From NCBI RefSeq assembly GCF_017876165.1, contig NZ_JAGINQ010000021.1:30674-94673 (forward strand): a stretch of 64,000 nt of DNA, written 5' to 3'. Position numbers and translations under genes: made by a program. Shown here piece after piece: positions 54,864 through 63,717 of this stretch. The DNA comes from Azospirillum soli. Its GTDB lineage: Bacteria; Pseudomonadota; Alphaproteobacteria; Azospirillales; Azospirillaceae. The notes below the pieces were generated by a model, which was given only the letters and a program-made list of their open reading frames with translations, was not told the origin of the DNA and did not search any database. The number at the start of each line of letters is the position of its first letter. Position 1 is the stretch's first letter.

Positions 54864-54896
54864 CGTCCTTGCTCCCTCACCGATGCCGCTTCGTGA

Positions 54897-54921
54897 TTTG
54901 ATAGTGATAATCATTATCAAA
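54897..54921 (-). promoter_or_regulatory. near-perfect Fur box upstream of the DUF2325 gene
   Basis: GATAGTGATAATCATTATC (54900-54918) matches the Fur consensus at 18 of 19 positions, and the extension makes a 25-bp palindrome with one mismatch. It lies 34 bp upstream of ATG 54863 on the minus strand, placed to overlap the promoter. This is the strongest iron-regulatory site in the window. Confidence 0.85.
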
Positions 54922-55057
54922 ATGGAGGCGACCAAACAACCGGAGAGTTGAAGGGGGCAGGCCGGTGCGGAGGGAAAGCGAACCGTGTGGGCAAGCGCCG
55001 AGCGCCCCTCCCGAACGGGAGCGAGGAGGGATGCTCGGCGCGGCTTGCCGGCGAACG

Positions 55058-55486
55058 TTACGCGGCCATGGAGCCGATGCCGGGCGACAAGTGGGCGCGC
55101 GACCCGTGAGTCTGGGACCGGCGCCCATGGAGTGGGGGCAACCGCAGCCGGGTGACCAGCCCGTCGAGCGTGCCGTGAAGCCAACGGTATGGGCTGCCGT
55201 CCTTTCCCGGCTGGTGCAGAGAAACGAACGGTGTGCCCGGCAGACGGGCGTCCAGGTGGATTTCGACGATAGGAATCCCGGCCGCGCAGCCGTGGACGAG
55301 AGGATCGGCGGGGATGAACCTCCACCCCCGTTCCAGGCAGCGGAGCGCCAATTCCTCCAGCAGCAGGGAGGCGGACGATGTTTCCGGAACGGCCTTCAGT
55401 TCGGTCAGCAGTTGGCGCACGCCACCGCAGCCGTTCAGGAACAGGCCGGCCGCGTGCTCACCGTCGTGAATCACCAGTTTCAGCAT
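55058..55486 (-). CDS. hypothetical protein in iron-associated region
   Basis: A 142-residue protein from ATG 55486 with a clear ribosome site (ACGAGGTGAACC). I recognise no family. It is soluble, with mixed character: VIHDGEHAAGLFLNGCGGVRQLL at the N-terminus, LLLEELALRCLERGW and then VEIHLDARLPGTPF, and a basic C-terminus. It lies 41 bp downstream of the RlpA-like gene, in the same direction, so could be co-transcribed with it. A conserved unknown or orphan gene; real by start-site quality and coding length. Confidence 0.5.
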   Translation of the reverse strand: MLKLVIHDGEHAAGLFLNGCGGVRQLLTELKAVPETSSASLLLEELALRCLERGWRFIPADPLVHGCAAGIPIVEIHLDARLPGTPFVSLHQPGKDGSPYRWLHGTLDGLVTRLRLPPLHGRRSQTHGSRAHLSPGIGSMAA

Positions 55487-55527
55487 GGTTCACCTCGTGT
55501 GTGGCGGTTCCCGCTTCCGCGCGGGAT

Positions 55528-56067
55528 TCAGTCGGAATCGGGCGATGAGGGGAGCGGGCTTCCCAGCTCGCCGTCGGGCGCCGGGGGAAGTTCGGCGACC
55601 ATCCTCGTCAGCCCCTTCCGTAGCTGGCGTTCCGGTTGCGTCGGGATTCGGGCTTCGACGCGGACGCGGACAACTCCATCGTCGATCATGCCGATCGCCT
55701 CGGCAGCGGTTCGGGACAGGTCGATCACGCGCCCTTTGACGTAGGGGCCACGGTCGTTGATCAGGACTTCCACGCTCTTACCGGTGTCGGCGTGGGTGAC
55801 GATGGCCGTGCTGCCCAGCGGCAGCGTCCGCGAGGCCGCGGTCAGTTTCCGCTGGCTGAAGCGCTCGCCGGATGCGGTGCGCCGGCCATGGAAGGAATCT
55901 GCATAGTAGGACGCCTTGCCTTCATGAACAAAAACAGGCTCTGATTTCGAAACAATAACCGTCGATAAAGATTCTGTCGGTTTCTCAGTCGTCGCTATCT
56001 GCGCATGAGAAGAACATGCGCCAACAGACATGGCGAAAAACGCTAAGACCATGCATCCGCGATGCAC
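55528..56067 (-). CDS. RlpA-like lipoprotein (double-psi beta-barrel), probably not a transglycosylase
   Basis: A 179-residue protein from GTG 56067, chosen because GGAGGAGG stands just upstream. Signal with lipobox SVGAC (Cys18), then the RlpA DPBB domain: GKASYYADSFHGRRTASGE, TLPLGSTAIVTH and INDRGPYVKGRVIDLS. In active RlpA transglycosylases the segment after GE has an Asp and the later TAAH has the catalytic His; here they read Ser71 and Ser79 (Glu68 remains). No SPOR domain is present. The protein probably binds septal peptidoglycan without cutting it, or has another role. Confidence 0.8.
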   Translation of the reverse strand: MHRGCMVLAFFAMSVGACSSHAQIATTEKPTESLSTVIVSKSEPVFVHEGKASYYADSFHGRRTASGERFSQRKLTAASRTLPLGSTAIVTHADTGKSVEVLINDRGPYVKGRVIDLSRTAAEAIGMIDDGVVRVRVEARIPTQPERQLRKGLTRMVAELPPAPDGELGSPLPSSPDSD

Positions 56068-56293
56068 TGCCTGCCTCCTCCATTGTTTTTGTGCGGCGAC
56101 GGTTGCTGAATGACGTCCTGGTGTCAACCGTGTAATCACTAGCGACCCTGTGATAGAAAAAGGCCGAAATGTTTATTCAAATGATTGCTTTTGCTTTATT
56201 TGGGGGACGCGTCGCCGTTAAATGATGCCGGGAGGACATGGCGGCCCGTGCTCTCCGGACACAGGCTGAAAAGGCATGCGTGCGAAGGATTCG

Positions 56294-56330
56294 CCCCGAA
56301 GCCCCGGCCGGGATGGCGGAGGCTTCGGGG
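56294..56330 (-). terminator. terminator-like hairpin after the cytochrome gene
   Basis: CCCCGAAGCC (56294-56303) is repeated in inverse as GGCTTCGGGG (56321-56330), a 10-bp GC-rich stem some 30 bp past the stop of the minus-strand cytochrome gene. There is no U-tract. The rest of 56068-56359 is AT-richer and holds the promoter of the RlpA-like gene. Confidence 0.4.
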
Positions 56331-56359
56331 CTTGGATGTCGAGCGGGAAAAAGGCGGGT

Positions 56360-57472
56360 TTACGGCGCCCCGGCGGTCTGCTGGGGGCGGATGCGAGCGT
56401 AGTGGACGGACACGGCCCGGATCTGCTCCTCCGTCAGGTCGCGGGCGGCGGCGGCCATGATCCGCGACAGGGGGGTGTCGCCGCGCGCGCCTTTCTGCCA
56501 GAGACGCAGCTGGTCGGCGATGTAGCCCGCGTGCTGCCCGTCCAGGGAGGGATAGCGCGGGTCGCGGTTCGGCCCGTGGCAGCCTGAGCAGGCGGGAACG
56601 CCGCGCTGCGGATCGCCGGCGGTCGCGAGTTTGGCGCCGAGTTCCAGCGTCTGCGGGTCGCTTTCGTCCGGCGCGGGCGGGTGGGGGGCGCCGGTCTGCC
56701 GCGCGTAGTGATCGGCAAGGGCGCGCATCGTGGCCTCGTCCAGCCCGGCCGCCATGGGCTGCATGAAGCCGCTGGGCCTCGCGCCGCTCGCGTAGGCGCG
56801 CAGCGATTCGTAGAGATAGTCGGCCTTCTGGCCGCTGAGCCGGGGAAAGGCGCCGGTGCCATGCCCCGCGCCGTCATAGCCGTGGCAGCGGGCGCAGTTG
56901 CGCAGAGTTTCCTCAATGGGGCCTTCCAGCTCATCCATGGTCGCGCGGGTGTCGGCCGCCATCGTCTCCTCCCCAAAGGCGAGGCGGCGGTACTCCGCCG
57001 CGTCCATCCCGTCGAGCCGCCGAAGGAAGGCCGCAACCGCCCAGGGCTCGTCGTCGCGCCGCTGCGCCGGCCAAGCCGGCATGCCCGCGTATTTGATGCC
57101 GTGCAACGTGATCCAATAGAGCTGTTCCGGATTCCAGTCCTTGACCGTGTCCGGCAGATAGGGCGGGGCGGGCAGCATGTGGCGGGAGATCGGGTTGCGC
57201 GTCGCGTCGGGGGCGCCGTGGCAGGGGGCGCAGCCGTCCTCGTAATGCCCGGCGCCGCGCTGGACCAGCGCCGGGTCGTTCAGGTCCGGCGCGTCGATGA
57301 ACATGGCGTGCGTCTCGATGGAATTGCGCATCGCCATTTCCAGGAACCAGGTCGTCGGCGGCCAGTGGTCCTTGCTGGCAGCGACGCTGTAGAGCCCCGA
57401 CCAGGCGAACAGGAACGCCCCGACGGCCTGGAGGACGAGAACCGCCCCGACGATCATCAGAAGTCTGCGCAT
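56360..57472 (-). CDS. membrane-anchored triheme cytochrome c
   Basis: A 370-residue protein. The N-terminal helix (LLMIVGAVLVLQAVGAFLFAW) is an uncleaved anchor or signal. Three haem-c sites follow: CAPCH (81-85), CARCH (193-197) and CSGCH (295-299), each in a cytochrome-c domain of the type found in alcohol-dehydrogenase or oxidase-linked proteins. Start ATG 57472 has GGAGAG at good spacing; ATG 57502 lacks it. It is divergent from the oxidase genes and probably feeds electrons to them, or takes them from a periplasmic dehydrogenase. Confidence 0.86.
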   Translation of the reverse strand: MRRLLMIVGAVLVLQAVGAFLFAWSGLYSVAASKDHWPPTTWFLEMAMRNSIETHAMFIDAPDLNDPALVQRGAGHYEDGCAPCHGAPDATRNPISRHMLPAPPYLPDTVKDWNPEQLYWITLHGIKYAGMPAWPAQRRDDEPWAVAAFLRRLDGMDAAEYRRLAFGEETMAADTRATMDELEGPIEETLRNCARCHGYDGAGHGTGAFPRLSGQKADYLYESLRAYASGARPSGFMQPMAAGLDEATMRALADHYARQTGAPHPPAPDESDPQTLELGAKLATAGDPQRGVPACSGCHGPNRDPRYPSLDGQHAGYIADQLRLWQKGARGDTPLSRIMAAAARDLTEEQIRAVSVHYARIRPQQTAGAP

Positions 57473-57623
57473 GGCTCTCCAACCGGGATTGAGGCGCTTC
57501 ATCCCTTGGAGAATGCGTATGGAAATGCCGAGGTTCCGGCGGAACAGAAGGGCGATGGGATGAGTTGAACGCCCCAACGATCAAAGCCCGGGACCGCGGG
57601 AGTGCTTTGGGGAGTGCCGGTGC

Positions 57624-58625
57624 ATGGGCCGCCGTTCAGGCCACGCGAAGACCATGGGGCGGACGGCTGGGCTGGCCGGCGGGTTGGTTTGGCTGGCAGC
57701 CTGCGACGGGCCGCAGTCCGCACTCCAGGCCGGCGGGCGCGACGCCGAGGCCATTCTTGAGCTGACGCTGGTCCTGTTCATCGGGGGCGGGGCGATCTTC
57801 CTCGCCGTCATGGCACTGGCGGGTTACGCCGTCTTCGCCCGTCCGGAACGGTTTCCCGGCGCCCGCTTCTGGGTGATCGGCGGCGGGATCGTCTTTCCCA
57901 TCGTCACGCTGACCGCGCTTCAGATCTATGAATTCGCCGTCGCGCGCCGGCTGTCCGCTCCGGCCGGTCCGGAGGCGCTGCGTGTCGAGGTGACCGGGCA
58001 CATGTGGTGGTGGGATGTCCGCTACGGCGATGGCCCGGAACAGCTGCGCACCGCCAACGAGATCGTCATCCCCGCCGGCCGCCCGGTGGAGTTCACCGTC
58101 AAGGCCGCCGACGTGATCCACGCCTTCTGGGTGCCGGGCCTCGGCGGCAAGATCGACATGATCCCCGGCCACGCGAACCGGCTGGTCCTAGTCGCCGACA
58201 AGCCGGGCGTCTACCGGGGCCAGTGCGCCGAATATTGCGGGGCGCAGCATGCGCTGATGGCGTTCGACGTGATCGTCGAACCGCCCGACCGGTTCGAGGC
58301 GTGGCTTGCCAACCAGCGCCGACCGGCCGTCGAGCCGGTGGACCCCGCCCTGGCCGCCGGGCGGGAGGCCTTCCTGTCGCTCGGCTGCGGGGCGTGCCAC
58401 ACGGTGCGCGGGACGGATGCTGCCGGGGCAACCGGCCCGGACCTGACCCATGTGGGCGGGCGGCGCCAACTGGCGGCGGGAACGCTGCCCAACGGTGCCG
58501 AGGCGCTGGCCGGCTGGATCGCCGGCGCCCAGCACATCAAGCCGGAAAACCGCATGCCGTCCTTCCCCATCGCCGACGGCGACAACCTGCGGGCCGCCGC
58601 CGCCTGGCTGGAGAGCCTGAAATGA
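57624..58625 (+). CDS. coxB: cytochrome c oxidase subunit II with fused cytochrome c domain
   Basis: A 333-residue lipoprotein (lipobox LAAC, Cys27) with two transmembrane helices (about 44-70 and 85-105), a CuA cupredoxin domain and a C-terminal haem-c domain. CuA ligands are His166, Cys201, Cys205, His209 and Met212 (GQCAEYCGAQHALM); the haem site is CGACH (255-259). This is the caa3-type subunit II. ATG 57624 has GGAG a few bases upstream; ATG 57654 is an alternative. It overlaps coxA by 4 bp. Confidence 0.92.
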   Translation: MGRRSGHAKTMGRTAGLAGGLVWLAACDGPQSALQAGGRDAEAILELTLVLFIGGGAIFLAVMALAGYAVFARPERFPGARFWVIGGGIVFPIVTLTALQIYEFAVARRLSAPAGPEALRVEVTGHMWWWDVRYGDGPEQLRTANEIVIPAGRPVEFTVKAADVIHAFWVPGLGGKIDMIPGHANRLVLVADKPGVYRGQCAEYCGAQHALMAFDVIVEPPDRFEAWLANQRRPAVEPVDPALAAGREAFLSLGCGACHTVRGTDAAGATGPDLTHVGGRRQLAAGTLPNGAEALAGWIAGAQHIKPENRMPSFPIADGDNLRAAAAWLESLK

Positions 58626-61153
58626 CGCCGCCGCTCGACGACCCCGGCCTGCCGAGCCCGCTGCCGCGCCCACCGCAGGAGATCGCGACGCTGAAGCGCG
58701 TCTGGTGGGCGCGGCCGGGCATCGGCCTGCTGACCGCCGTCAACAATCAGCGCATCGGCGTCCTGTACATCGGCACGGCGCTGTTGTTCTTCGCGATCTC
58801 CGGGTTGCTGGCGCTGGCCATGCGGGCGCAGCTGGCGGTGCCGGAAAACGACCTGCTCGACCACGGCACCTACAACCAGTTCTTCACCGTGCACGGCACG
58901 GGCATGATGTTCCTGTTCGCCGTGCCCGTCGTGGAGGCCATCGGCGTCTACCTGCTGCCGGCCATGCTGGCGGCGCGCGACCTGCCGTTCCCCCGCCTGT
59001 CGGCCTTCGCCTTCTGGGCCTATTTCTTCGGCGGTGTGTCCTTCTTCTGCTCGCTGATCTTCGACGCGGCCCCCGACGGCGGCTGGTTCATGTACCCGCC
59101 GCTCACCAGCAGCCGCTTCTCGCCGGGGATCAACGCCGATTTCTGGCTGCTGGGCATCGGCTTCATCGAAATCTCGGCCATCGCCGGGGCCATCGAGATC
59201 ATCGTCGGCATCCTGCGCACCCGCCCGCCGGGGATGACGCTGGACAAGCTGCCGATCTACGCCTGGTCGATGCTGGTGATGGCGGGGATGATCGTCTTCG
59301 CCTTTCCCGCCGTGATCGTCGCGACCCTGCTCCTGGAGATCGAGCGCGTCTTCGGCTGGCCCTTCTTCATGGCGGAACAGGGCGGCGACCCGCTGCTGTG
59401 GCAGCACCTGTTCTGGTTCTTCGGCCATCCGGAGGTCTACATCATCTTCCTGCCGGCCGCCGGGCTGGTGTCGATGATGGTGCCGACGCTGGCGCAACGG
59501 CCGCTGGTCGGCCACGACTGGGTGGTGCTGGCGCTGGTCGGCACGGGCTTCTTCAGCTTCGGCCTGTGGGTGCACCACATGTTCACCACGGGCATCCCGC
59601 AGCTGTCGCTCAGCTTCTTCTCCGCCGCCAGCATGGCCGTGTCCGTGCCGGCCGGCATGCAGGTCTTCGCCTGGATCGCCACCTTCGGCAAGGGGCGGGT
59701 GCAGTGGACGGTGGCGACCTATTTCCTGCTGGGCTTCCTGTTCATCTTCGTGCTGGGCGGGTTGACTGGCGTGATGGTCGCGGTGATCCCCTTCGACTGG
59801 CAGGCCCACGACAGCTACTTCATCGTGGCGCACCTGCATTACGTGCTGATCGGCGGCATGGTCTTCCCGGTCTTCGCCGGCATCTACTATTGGTGGCCGA
59901 CGCTGACCAGCCGGCTGCTGTCGGAGCGGTTGGGGAAGTGGGCCTTCTGGCTGATGTTCCTCGGCTTCAACGTCACCTTCTTTCCCATGCACCTCAGCGG
60001 CCTGCTGGGCATGCCCCGGCGCGTCTACACTTACCCCGGCGACCTCGGCTGGGACGCTCTGAACATGGTCTCGACCGTTGGGTCCTTCGTGCTGGCGCTT
60101 GGCGTGCTGCTGGTGTTCGCGGACATGGCGCGCAACGCGCTGGGCTGGGGCGAGCCGGCGCCGCAGAACCCCTGGCGCGCGGGCACGCTGGAGTGGATCC
60201 CCAACGACACCTACGCGACGCGGAGCATCCCGCGCGTCTCCTCGCTCTACCCGCTGTGGGACAACCCCCGCCTGTCGCGCGAGGTGGAGGAGGGCGGCCA
60301 CTTCCTGCCCGGCGCGCCGACCAACCGGCGCGAGACCATCGTGACCAGCCCCATCGAGGCGAAACCCCAATACCTGATGCCCATGCCCGGCCCGCATTGG
60401 GGGCACTTCCTGGCCGGACTGTTCACGGCGGCGCACTTCCTGTGCCTGACCGTGCAGTGGTACTGGCTGTCCATCCTGCCCGCCGTGCTGGCCATCGCGT
60501 CGGTCTTCTGGTGGGTGTGGGACCTGGACAAGGGGGAGGACCACCCGCCCCAGGACATCGGCGGCGGCTGGCGCGTGCCGGTCTACGTCCAGGGGCCGGA
60601 GAGCCATTCCTGGTGGGCGGTGGTCGTGCTGCTGCTGGTGGACGGCACGGCCTTCGCCTGTCTGATCTTCACCTACCTGTTCCTGTGGACGGTCAGCCCC
60701 GAGGTCTGGCCCACCGATGTGGCGGTCCTTCCCGGTCTGGAATGGCTGGCGGGGGGCGTGGCGCTGTGGGCGCTGGGGGCGGGAGCGATGCTGGCGGCGA
60801 GCCGGGCGGTGGCGCGCAACCGTCCTTGGCCGATGCGGATCGCCTTGGTCATTGGCTTCCTGCTGCTGCTCGCCGCAGCCGTGTTGCAGCCCTATCCCCA
60901 CATTCAATCCGGGTTGAAGGGGGCGGACAGCGCTTATGGCGCGGCCGTCTACATGCTGGCGGCGTGGCAGGGCTTCCACGTCGCGGTGCTGCTGTTGATG
61001 ACCGGCTACACGCTGGCGCGCTCCTTCGCCGGGAAGCTGCACGCCCGGCGGCGGGTCACCTTCGACAACACCATGCTGATGTGGCACTACAGCTGCGGGC
61101 AAGGCGCGGTGGCCCTGCTGCTGGTGCATCTGTTCCCCCGGCTTGCGGTGTAG
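58622..61153 (+). CDS. coxA: fused cytochrome c oxidase subunits I and III (CoxA-CoxC)
   Basis: An 843-residue multi-helix membrane protein. The first about 580 residues are subunit I, with haem ligand His91 (FFTVHGTGMM), the Tyr-His copper region GHPEVYIIFLP, HH in GLWVHHMFTTG and the haem ligand pair in IVAHLHYVLIGG. After a linker (YATRSIPRVSSLYPLWDN) the last about 240 residues are subunit III (HWGHFLAGLFTAAHFLC and QGFHVAVLLLMTGYTLAR). Such fusions occur in caa3-type oxidases. No separate coxC or Cox11 (ctaG) assembly gene is present in the cluster. Confidence 0.9.
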   Translation: MTPPLDDPGLPSPLPRPPQEIATLKRVWWARPGIGLLTAVNNQRIGVLYIGTALLFFAISGLLALAMRAQLAVPENDLLDHGTYNQFFTVHGTGMMFLFAVPVVEAIGVYLLPAMLAARDLPFPRLSAFAFWAYFFGGVSFFCSLIFDAAPDGGWFMYPPLTSSRFSPGINADFWLLGIGFIEISAIAGAIEIIVGILRTRPPGMTLDKLPIYAWSMLVMAGMIVFAFPAVIVATLLLEIERVFGWPFFMAEQGGDPLLWQHLFWFFGHPEVYIIFLPAAGLVSMMVPTLAQRPLVGHDWVVLALVGTGFFSFGLWVHHMFTTGIPQLSLSFFSAASMAVSVPAGMQVFAWIATFGKGRVQWTVATYFLLGFLFIFVLGGLTGVMVAVIPFDWQAHDSYFIVAHLHYVLIGGMVFPVFAGIYYWWPTLTSRLLSERLGKWAFWLMFLGFNVTFFPMHLSGLLGMPRRVYTYPGDLGWDALNMVSTVGSFVLALGVLLVFADMARNALGWGEPAPQNPWRAGTLEWIPNDTYATRSIPRVSSLYPLWDNPRLSREVEEGGHFLPGAPTNRRETIVTSPIEAKPQYLMPMPGPHWGHFLAGLFTAAHFLCLTVQWYWLSILPAVLAIASVFWWVWDLDKGEDHPPQDIGGGWRVPVYVQGPESHSWWAVVVLLLVDGTAFACLIFTYLFLWTVSPEVWPTDVAVLPGLEWLAGGVALWALGAGAMLAASRAVARNRPWPMRIALVIGFLLLLAAAVLQPYPHIQSGLKGADSAYGAAVYMLAAWQGFHVAVLLLMTGYTLARSFAGKLHARRRVTFDNTMLMWHYSCGQGAVALLLVHLFPRLAV

Positions 61154-61163
61154 GGCGGACGCC

Positions 61164-61523
61164 ATGGAGAAGCACAGCTTTCCCGTCACCTTCGCCGGCA
61201 TGATGGCCGCCTTCCTGATCTGGGCGGCGCATTTCGGGGCAATCTACGGCATCAACGGGCTGATCTGCGCCCGCAATCTCGACACCATGGAGCTGTTTAG
61301 CCTGCCGCTGGCAAGCGCGCTGGTGCTGGCCGCGACGGCGGCGGCGCTTCTGCTGGCCGCGCTCGTGCTGCTGGCGGCGCTGTGGGGTGGCGGACCGGCG
61401 GCGCGGGCCAGCGAGGATCCGCGCCGTTTCATCCGCTGGTTCACGGCATTCGCTGCCGGGGCGGCGCTGATCGCGATCCTGTGGAATGGGCTGCCCGCCG
61501 TTCAGGTCCCGGCCTGTGCGTGA
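61164..61523 (+). CDS. small membrane protein of the oxidase cluster
   Basis: A 119-residue protein with three predicted transmembrane segments (about 8-32, 44-74 and 90-112). It starts 10 bp after the oxidase gene, without a gap, so is translated from the same mRNA. Small helical subunits or assembly factors often close cox operons; this may be a subunit IV-like or assembly protein. The HFGAIYGINGLICAR segment is not assigned to a named family by me. Confidence 0.65.
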   Translation: MEKHSFPVTFAGMMAAFLIWAAHFGAIYGINGLICARNLDTMELFSLPLASALVLAATAAALLLAALVLLAALWGGGPAARASEDPRRFIRWFTAFAAGAALIAILWNGLPAVQVPACA

Positions 61524-61530
61524 GTTCTTC

Positions 61531-63405
61531 TCAAAGCGTGTCGAGCGTCCGCAGCGTGTTTCCTTTGCCGTGCTGCTGCGCCCACCGGGCGGCATCAATG
61601 ACGCGGCCGCCCGCCGCCACACCCTGCTCAGTCTGCCCGGCGTCCAGCGCGGCGGCGAGGCTGCCCCGGCGCTCCACCTGAAGCTGGCCGTCCTCGACGC
61701 GCAAAATCAGATCGGCCCGGCGCAGGGTGGACAGGCGGTGCGCGATGATGAAGGTGGTGCGCCCGCGCATCAGCTCCTCGATCGCGTCGGTGATGGCCGC
61801 TTCGGTGTCGCGGTCAAGCGCGCTGGTCGGCTCGTCCAGGATCAGGATCGGGGCCTGCTTCAGGAAGGCGCGGGCGAGGCAAACGCGCTGGCGCTCGCCG
61901 CCGGACAGGGTCAGTGCGCGCTCGCCGACCATGCTGTCGTAGCCGTCCGGTAGCGCCATGATGAAGTCGTGCGCGTGCGCCCGGCGCGCCGCCTCCTCGA
62001 TCTCCCCACGGTTGGCCTCGGGGTGGCCATAGGCGATGTTTTCGGCGATGGTGGTGGAGAACAGGGACGGTTCCTGTTCCATGATCGCGAACTGGCGGCG
62101 CAACTCGCACAGGCGGAAATCGCGCAAATCGCGGCCGTCCAGGCGGATGCTGCCGCCGGTTGGGTCGATCAGCCGGACCAGAAGGTTGGTCAGCGTGCTC
62201 TTGCCCGACCCCGTGCGCCCGACGACACCGACGCAGGTGCCGGCCGGCACGTCGAAGGACGTGTTGCGCAGCACCTCCGGACCCTCGGGGTAAGCGAAGC
62301 TGACCCGGTCGAAGGACAGGTTGCCCTGTGTGCGCCGTGGCCGGGCCTTTTTTTCGGGGCTGGCCGGTTTGTCCGGAACGGCGGGTGGGGCCTCCAGAAG
62401 CTCGAAGGCGCGCTCGCCGCAGGCGAAGGCGGCCTGTTGGGCGATGATGTGCTCGGCAATCGCCTTCAGGGGCTCGTAGAGCTGGGTCATATAGGCCAGC
62501 AGCACGATCAGGTCGCCGACGCTGAGCGCGCCAGCCTGCACGTCGCGCACGCCGATGTAGAGGATACCCGCGGTGCCAAAGCCGATCGCGAGCGTCAGCA
62601 CCACGCGGAAGCCGGCCTCGATCAGCATCACCGACAGGCGCGCCATGAAGCAGGCGCGGCCCTGGTCGATCAGGCGCTGGACCTCATGCTCCTCCTGGCA
62701 GGAGGTCAGCACGATGCGCCGCGCGCCCAACACCTCGTAAGCGAGCTGCGTCAGGCGGCTTTCCAGTTGGCGGGACCGGTGCCAACGGTCGCACAGAGGG
62801 CGCTGCTTCAGCACGATCAGCACGATCAGCGGAACCGACGACGCCAGCGCGATGACGGCGACCTGCGGGCTGATCATGGAGGTGATCGCCACGACCCAGA
62901 CGACCGAGCCGGTTTTCGTGACCAGCGGGATCACGCCCCAGATGGTCATGGCCTGCAAGGCCGGGGCGTCCTGGCTGATGCGGAAGACCTGATCCACCAC
63001 GCCGCGTCCGGCGTCGCGCGAGGCAGTCTGGCGCAAAGCCTGCCCCAGCACCTTGGCGCGGAACCGCCGCACCATTTGGTCGGCCACCGTTTCGCGGTAG
63101 AGCCATTCCCCGACGCCGTGCAGCACGGTCAGAAGGCCGACCAGGACGCCGAAGCCGATGCACAGGTACAAAATCAGATTCTTGTCATCGGTGATGCTGG
63201 GCGACAACCAGCGCGTCATAAAGGACGGCAATGGCTGATCGCCGAGCACACTGTCCACGATGATCTTGACGGGAAGCGGCGCCAGCAGAGCAATGGGCGT
63301 CGCCAAAAGACCAAGCGCGACGATGAGCCCCAACTGCGGATACCAAGGACGAGCTTCCTTGAGCGCGCGCCAGTAGATGGCGCTCGGCAGCGTCTTGTTC
63401 GGCAT
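61531..63405 (-). CDS. MsbA-like ABC exporter (fused permease-ATPase)
   Basis: A 624-residue half-transporter. The N-terminal six-helix domain (about 20-330) begins with LIVALGLLATPIALLAPLPVKII and ends around GDLIVLLAYMTQLYEPLK. The ATPase domain has Walker A GRTGSGKST (about 392-400), signature LSGGERQR (about 500) and Walker B ILILDEPTSALD. It exports lipids, drugs or peptides; nothing in the context defines the substrate. ATG 63405 is preferred to GTG 63450, although the ribosome site is weak for both. It converges with the oxidase cluster, 7 bp apart. Confidence 0.88.
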   Translation of the reverse strand: MPNKTLPSAIYWRALKEARPWYPQLGLIVALGLLATPIALLAPLPVKIIVDSVLGDQPLPSFMTRWLSPSITDDKNLILYLCIGFGVLVGLLTVLHGVGEWLYRETVADQMVRRFRAKVLGQALRQTASRDAGRGVVDQVFRISQDAPALQAMTIWGVIPLVTKTGSVVWVVAITSMISPQVAVIALASSVPLIVLIVLKQRPLCDRWHRSRQLESRLTQLAYEVLGARRIVLTSCQEEHEVQRLIDQGRACFMARLSVMLIEAGFRVVLTLAIGFGTAGILYIGVRDVQAGALSVGDLIVLLAYMTQLYEPLKAIAEHIIAQQAAFACGERAFELLEAPPAVPDKPASPEKKARPRRTQGNLSFDRVSFAYPEGPEVLRNTSFDVPAGTCVGVVGRTGSGKSTLTNLLVRLIDPTGGSIRLDGRDLRDFRLCELRRQFAIMEQEPSLFSTTIAENIAYGHPEANRGEIEEAARRAHAHDFIMALPDGYDSMVGERALTLSGGERQRVCLARAFLKQAPILILDEPTSALDRDTEAAITDAIEELMRGRTTFIIAHRLSTLRRADLILRVEDGQLQVERRGSLAAALDAGQTEQGVAAGGRVIDAARWAQQHGKGNTLRTLDTL

Positions 63406-63660
63406 GGCACTGGTCTTTCGACGTATCGCTTGACCGGTTGGGCGCGTCACCTCACGGTGGCATCACCGTTTAAGAGCGATATAATTGTTGCCAACTTTAC
63501 GTGACGGGATCAGTTCCAACATCATTCCGAAAAAGTGGGCGCTCATACTCTTAAGAGCGGTCGGCTGTCTCCGAGGTCAGAGGTTTTTGGTCATTCGATG
63601 TCGAAGGTAGTGCTGTGGTCGCGTGGAGCAAAAGCCCAACGCGCCGCGCCGCCCTGACCG
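63406..63660. other. divergent upstream region between the exporter and the rRNA promoter
   Basis: No gene is visible. The element TTAAGAGCG occurs twice (about 63471 and 63551); the second is part of the palindrome CTCTTAAGAG (63548-63557). The segment 63480-63545 is relatively AT-rich and may hold the exporter promoter. The DNA at 63560-63660 is unremarkable. Confidence 0.4.
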
Positions 63661-63688
63661 GAAAAGCTCATCCTTCGGAAAAAAGGTG

Positions 63689-63717
63689 TTGCGCGGCTCG
63701 GCCGACCGGCCTATATA
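63689..63717 (+). promoter_or_regulatory. strong rRNA-type promoter P1
   Basis: TTGCGC and TATATA with a 17-bp spacer, preceded by an A-rich tract (GGAAAAAAGG) like an UP element. It precedes a long non-coding leader rather than an ORF. A second candidate, TTGACA (63817-63822), 17 bp, TAGATG (63840-63845), stands downstream and could be P2. Confidence 0.6.

Noticed and set aside
53388..54896. Plus-strand frame of 502 codons opposite the DUF2325 gene
   Set aside because: Antisense shadow with no motif; the minus strand has a ribosome site, a Fur box and a recognised domain.
58211..61201. Minus-strand frame of about 1000 codons opposite the oxidase genes
   Set aside because: Antisense of coxB and coxA; composition is dominated by His, Gln, Glu and Arg, no motif.
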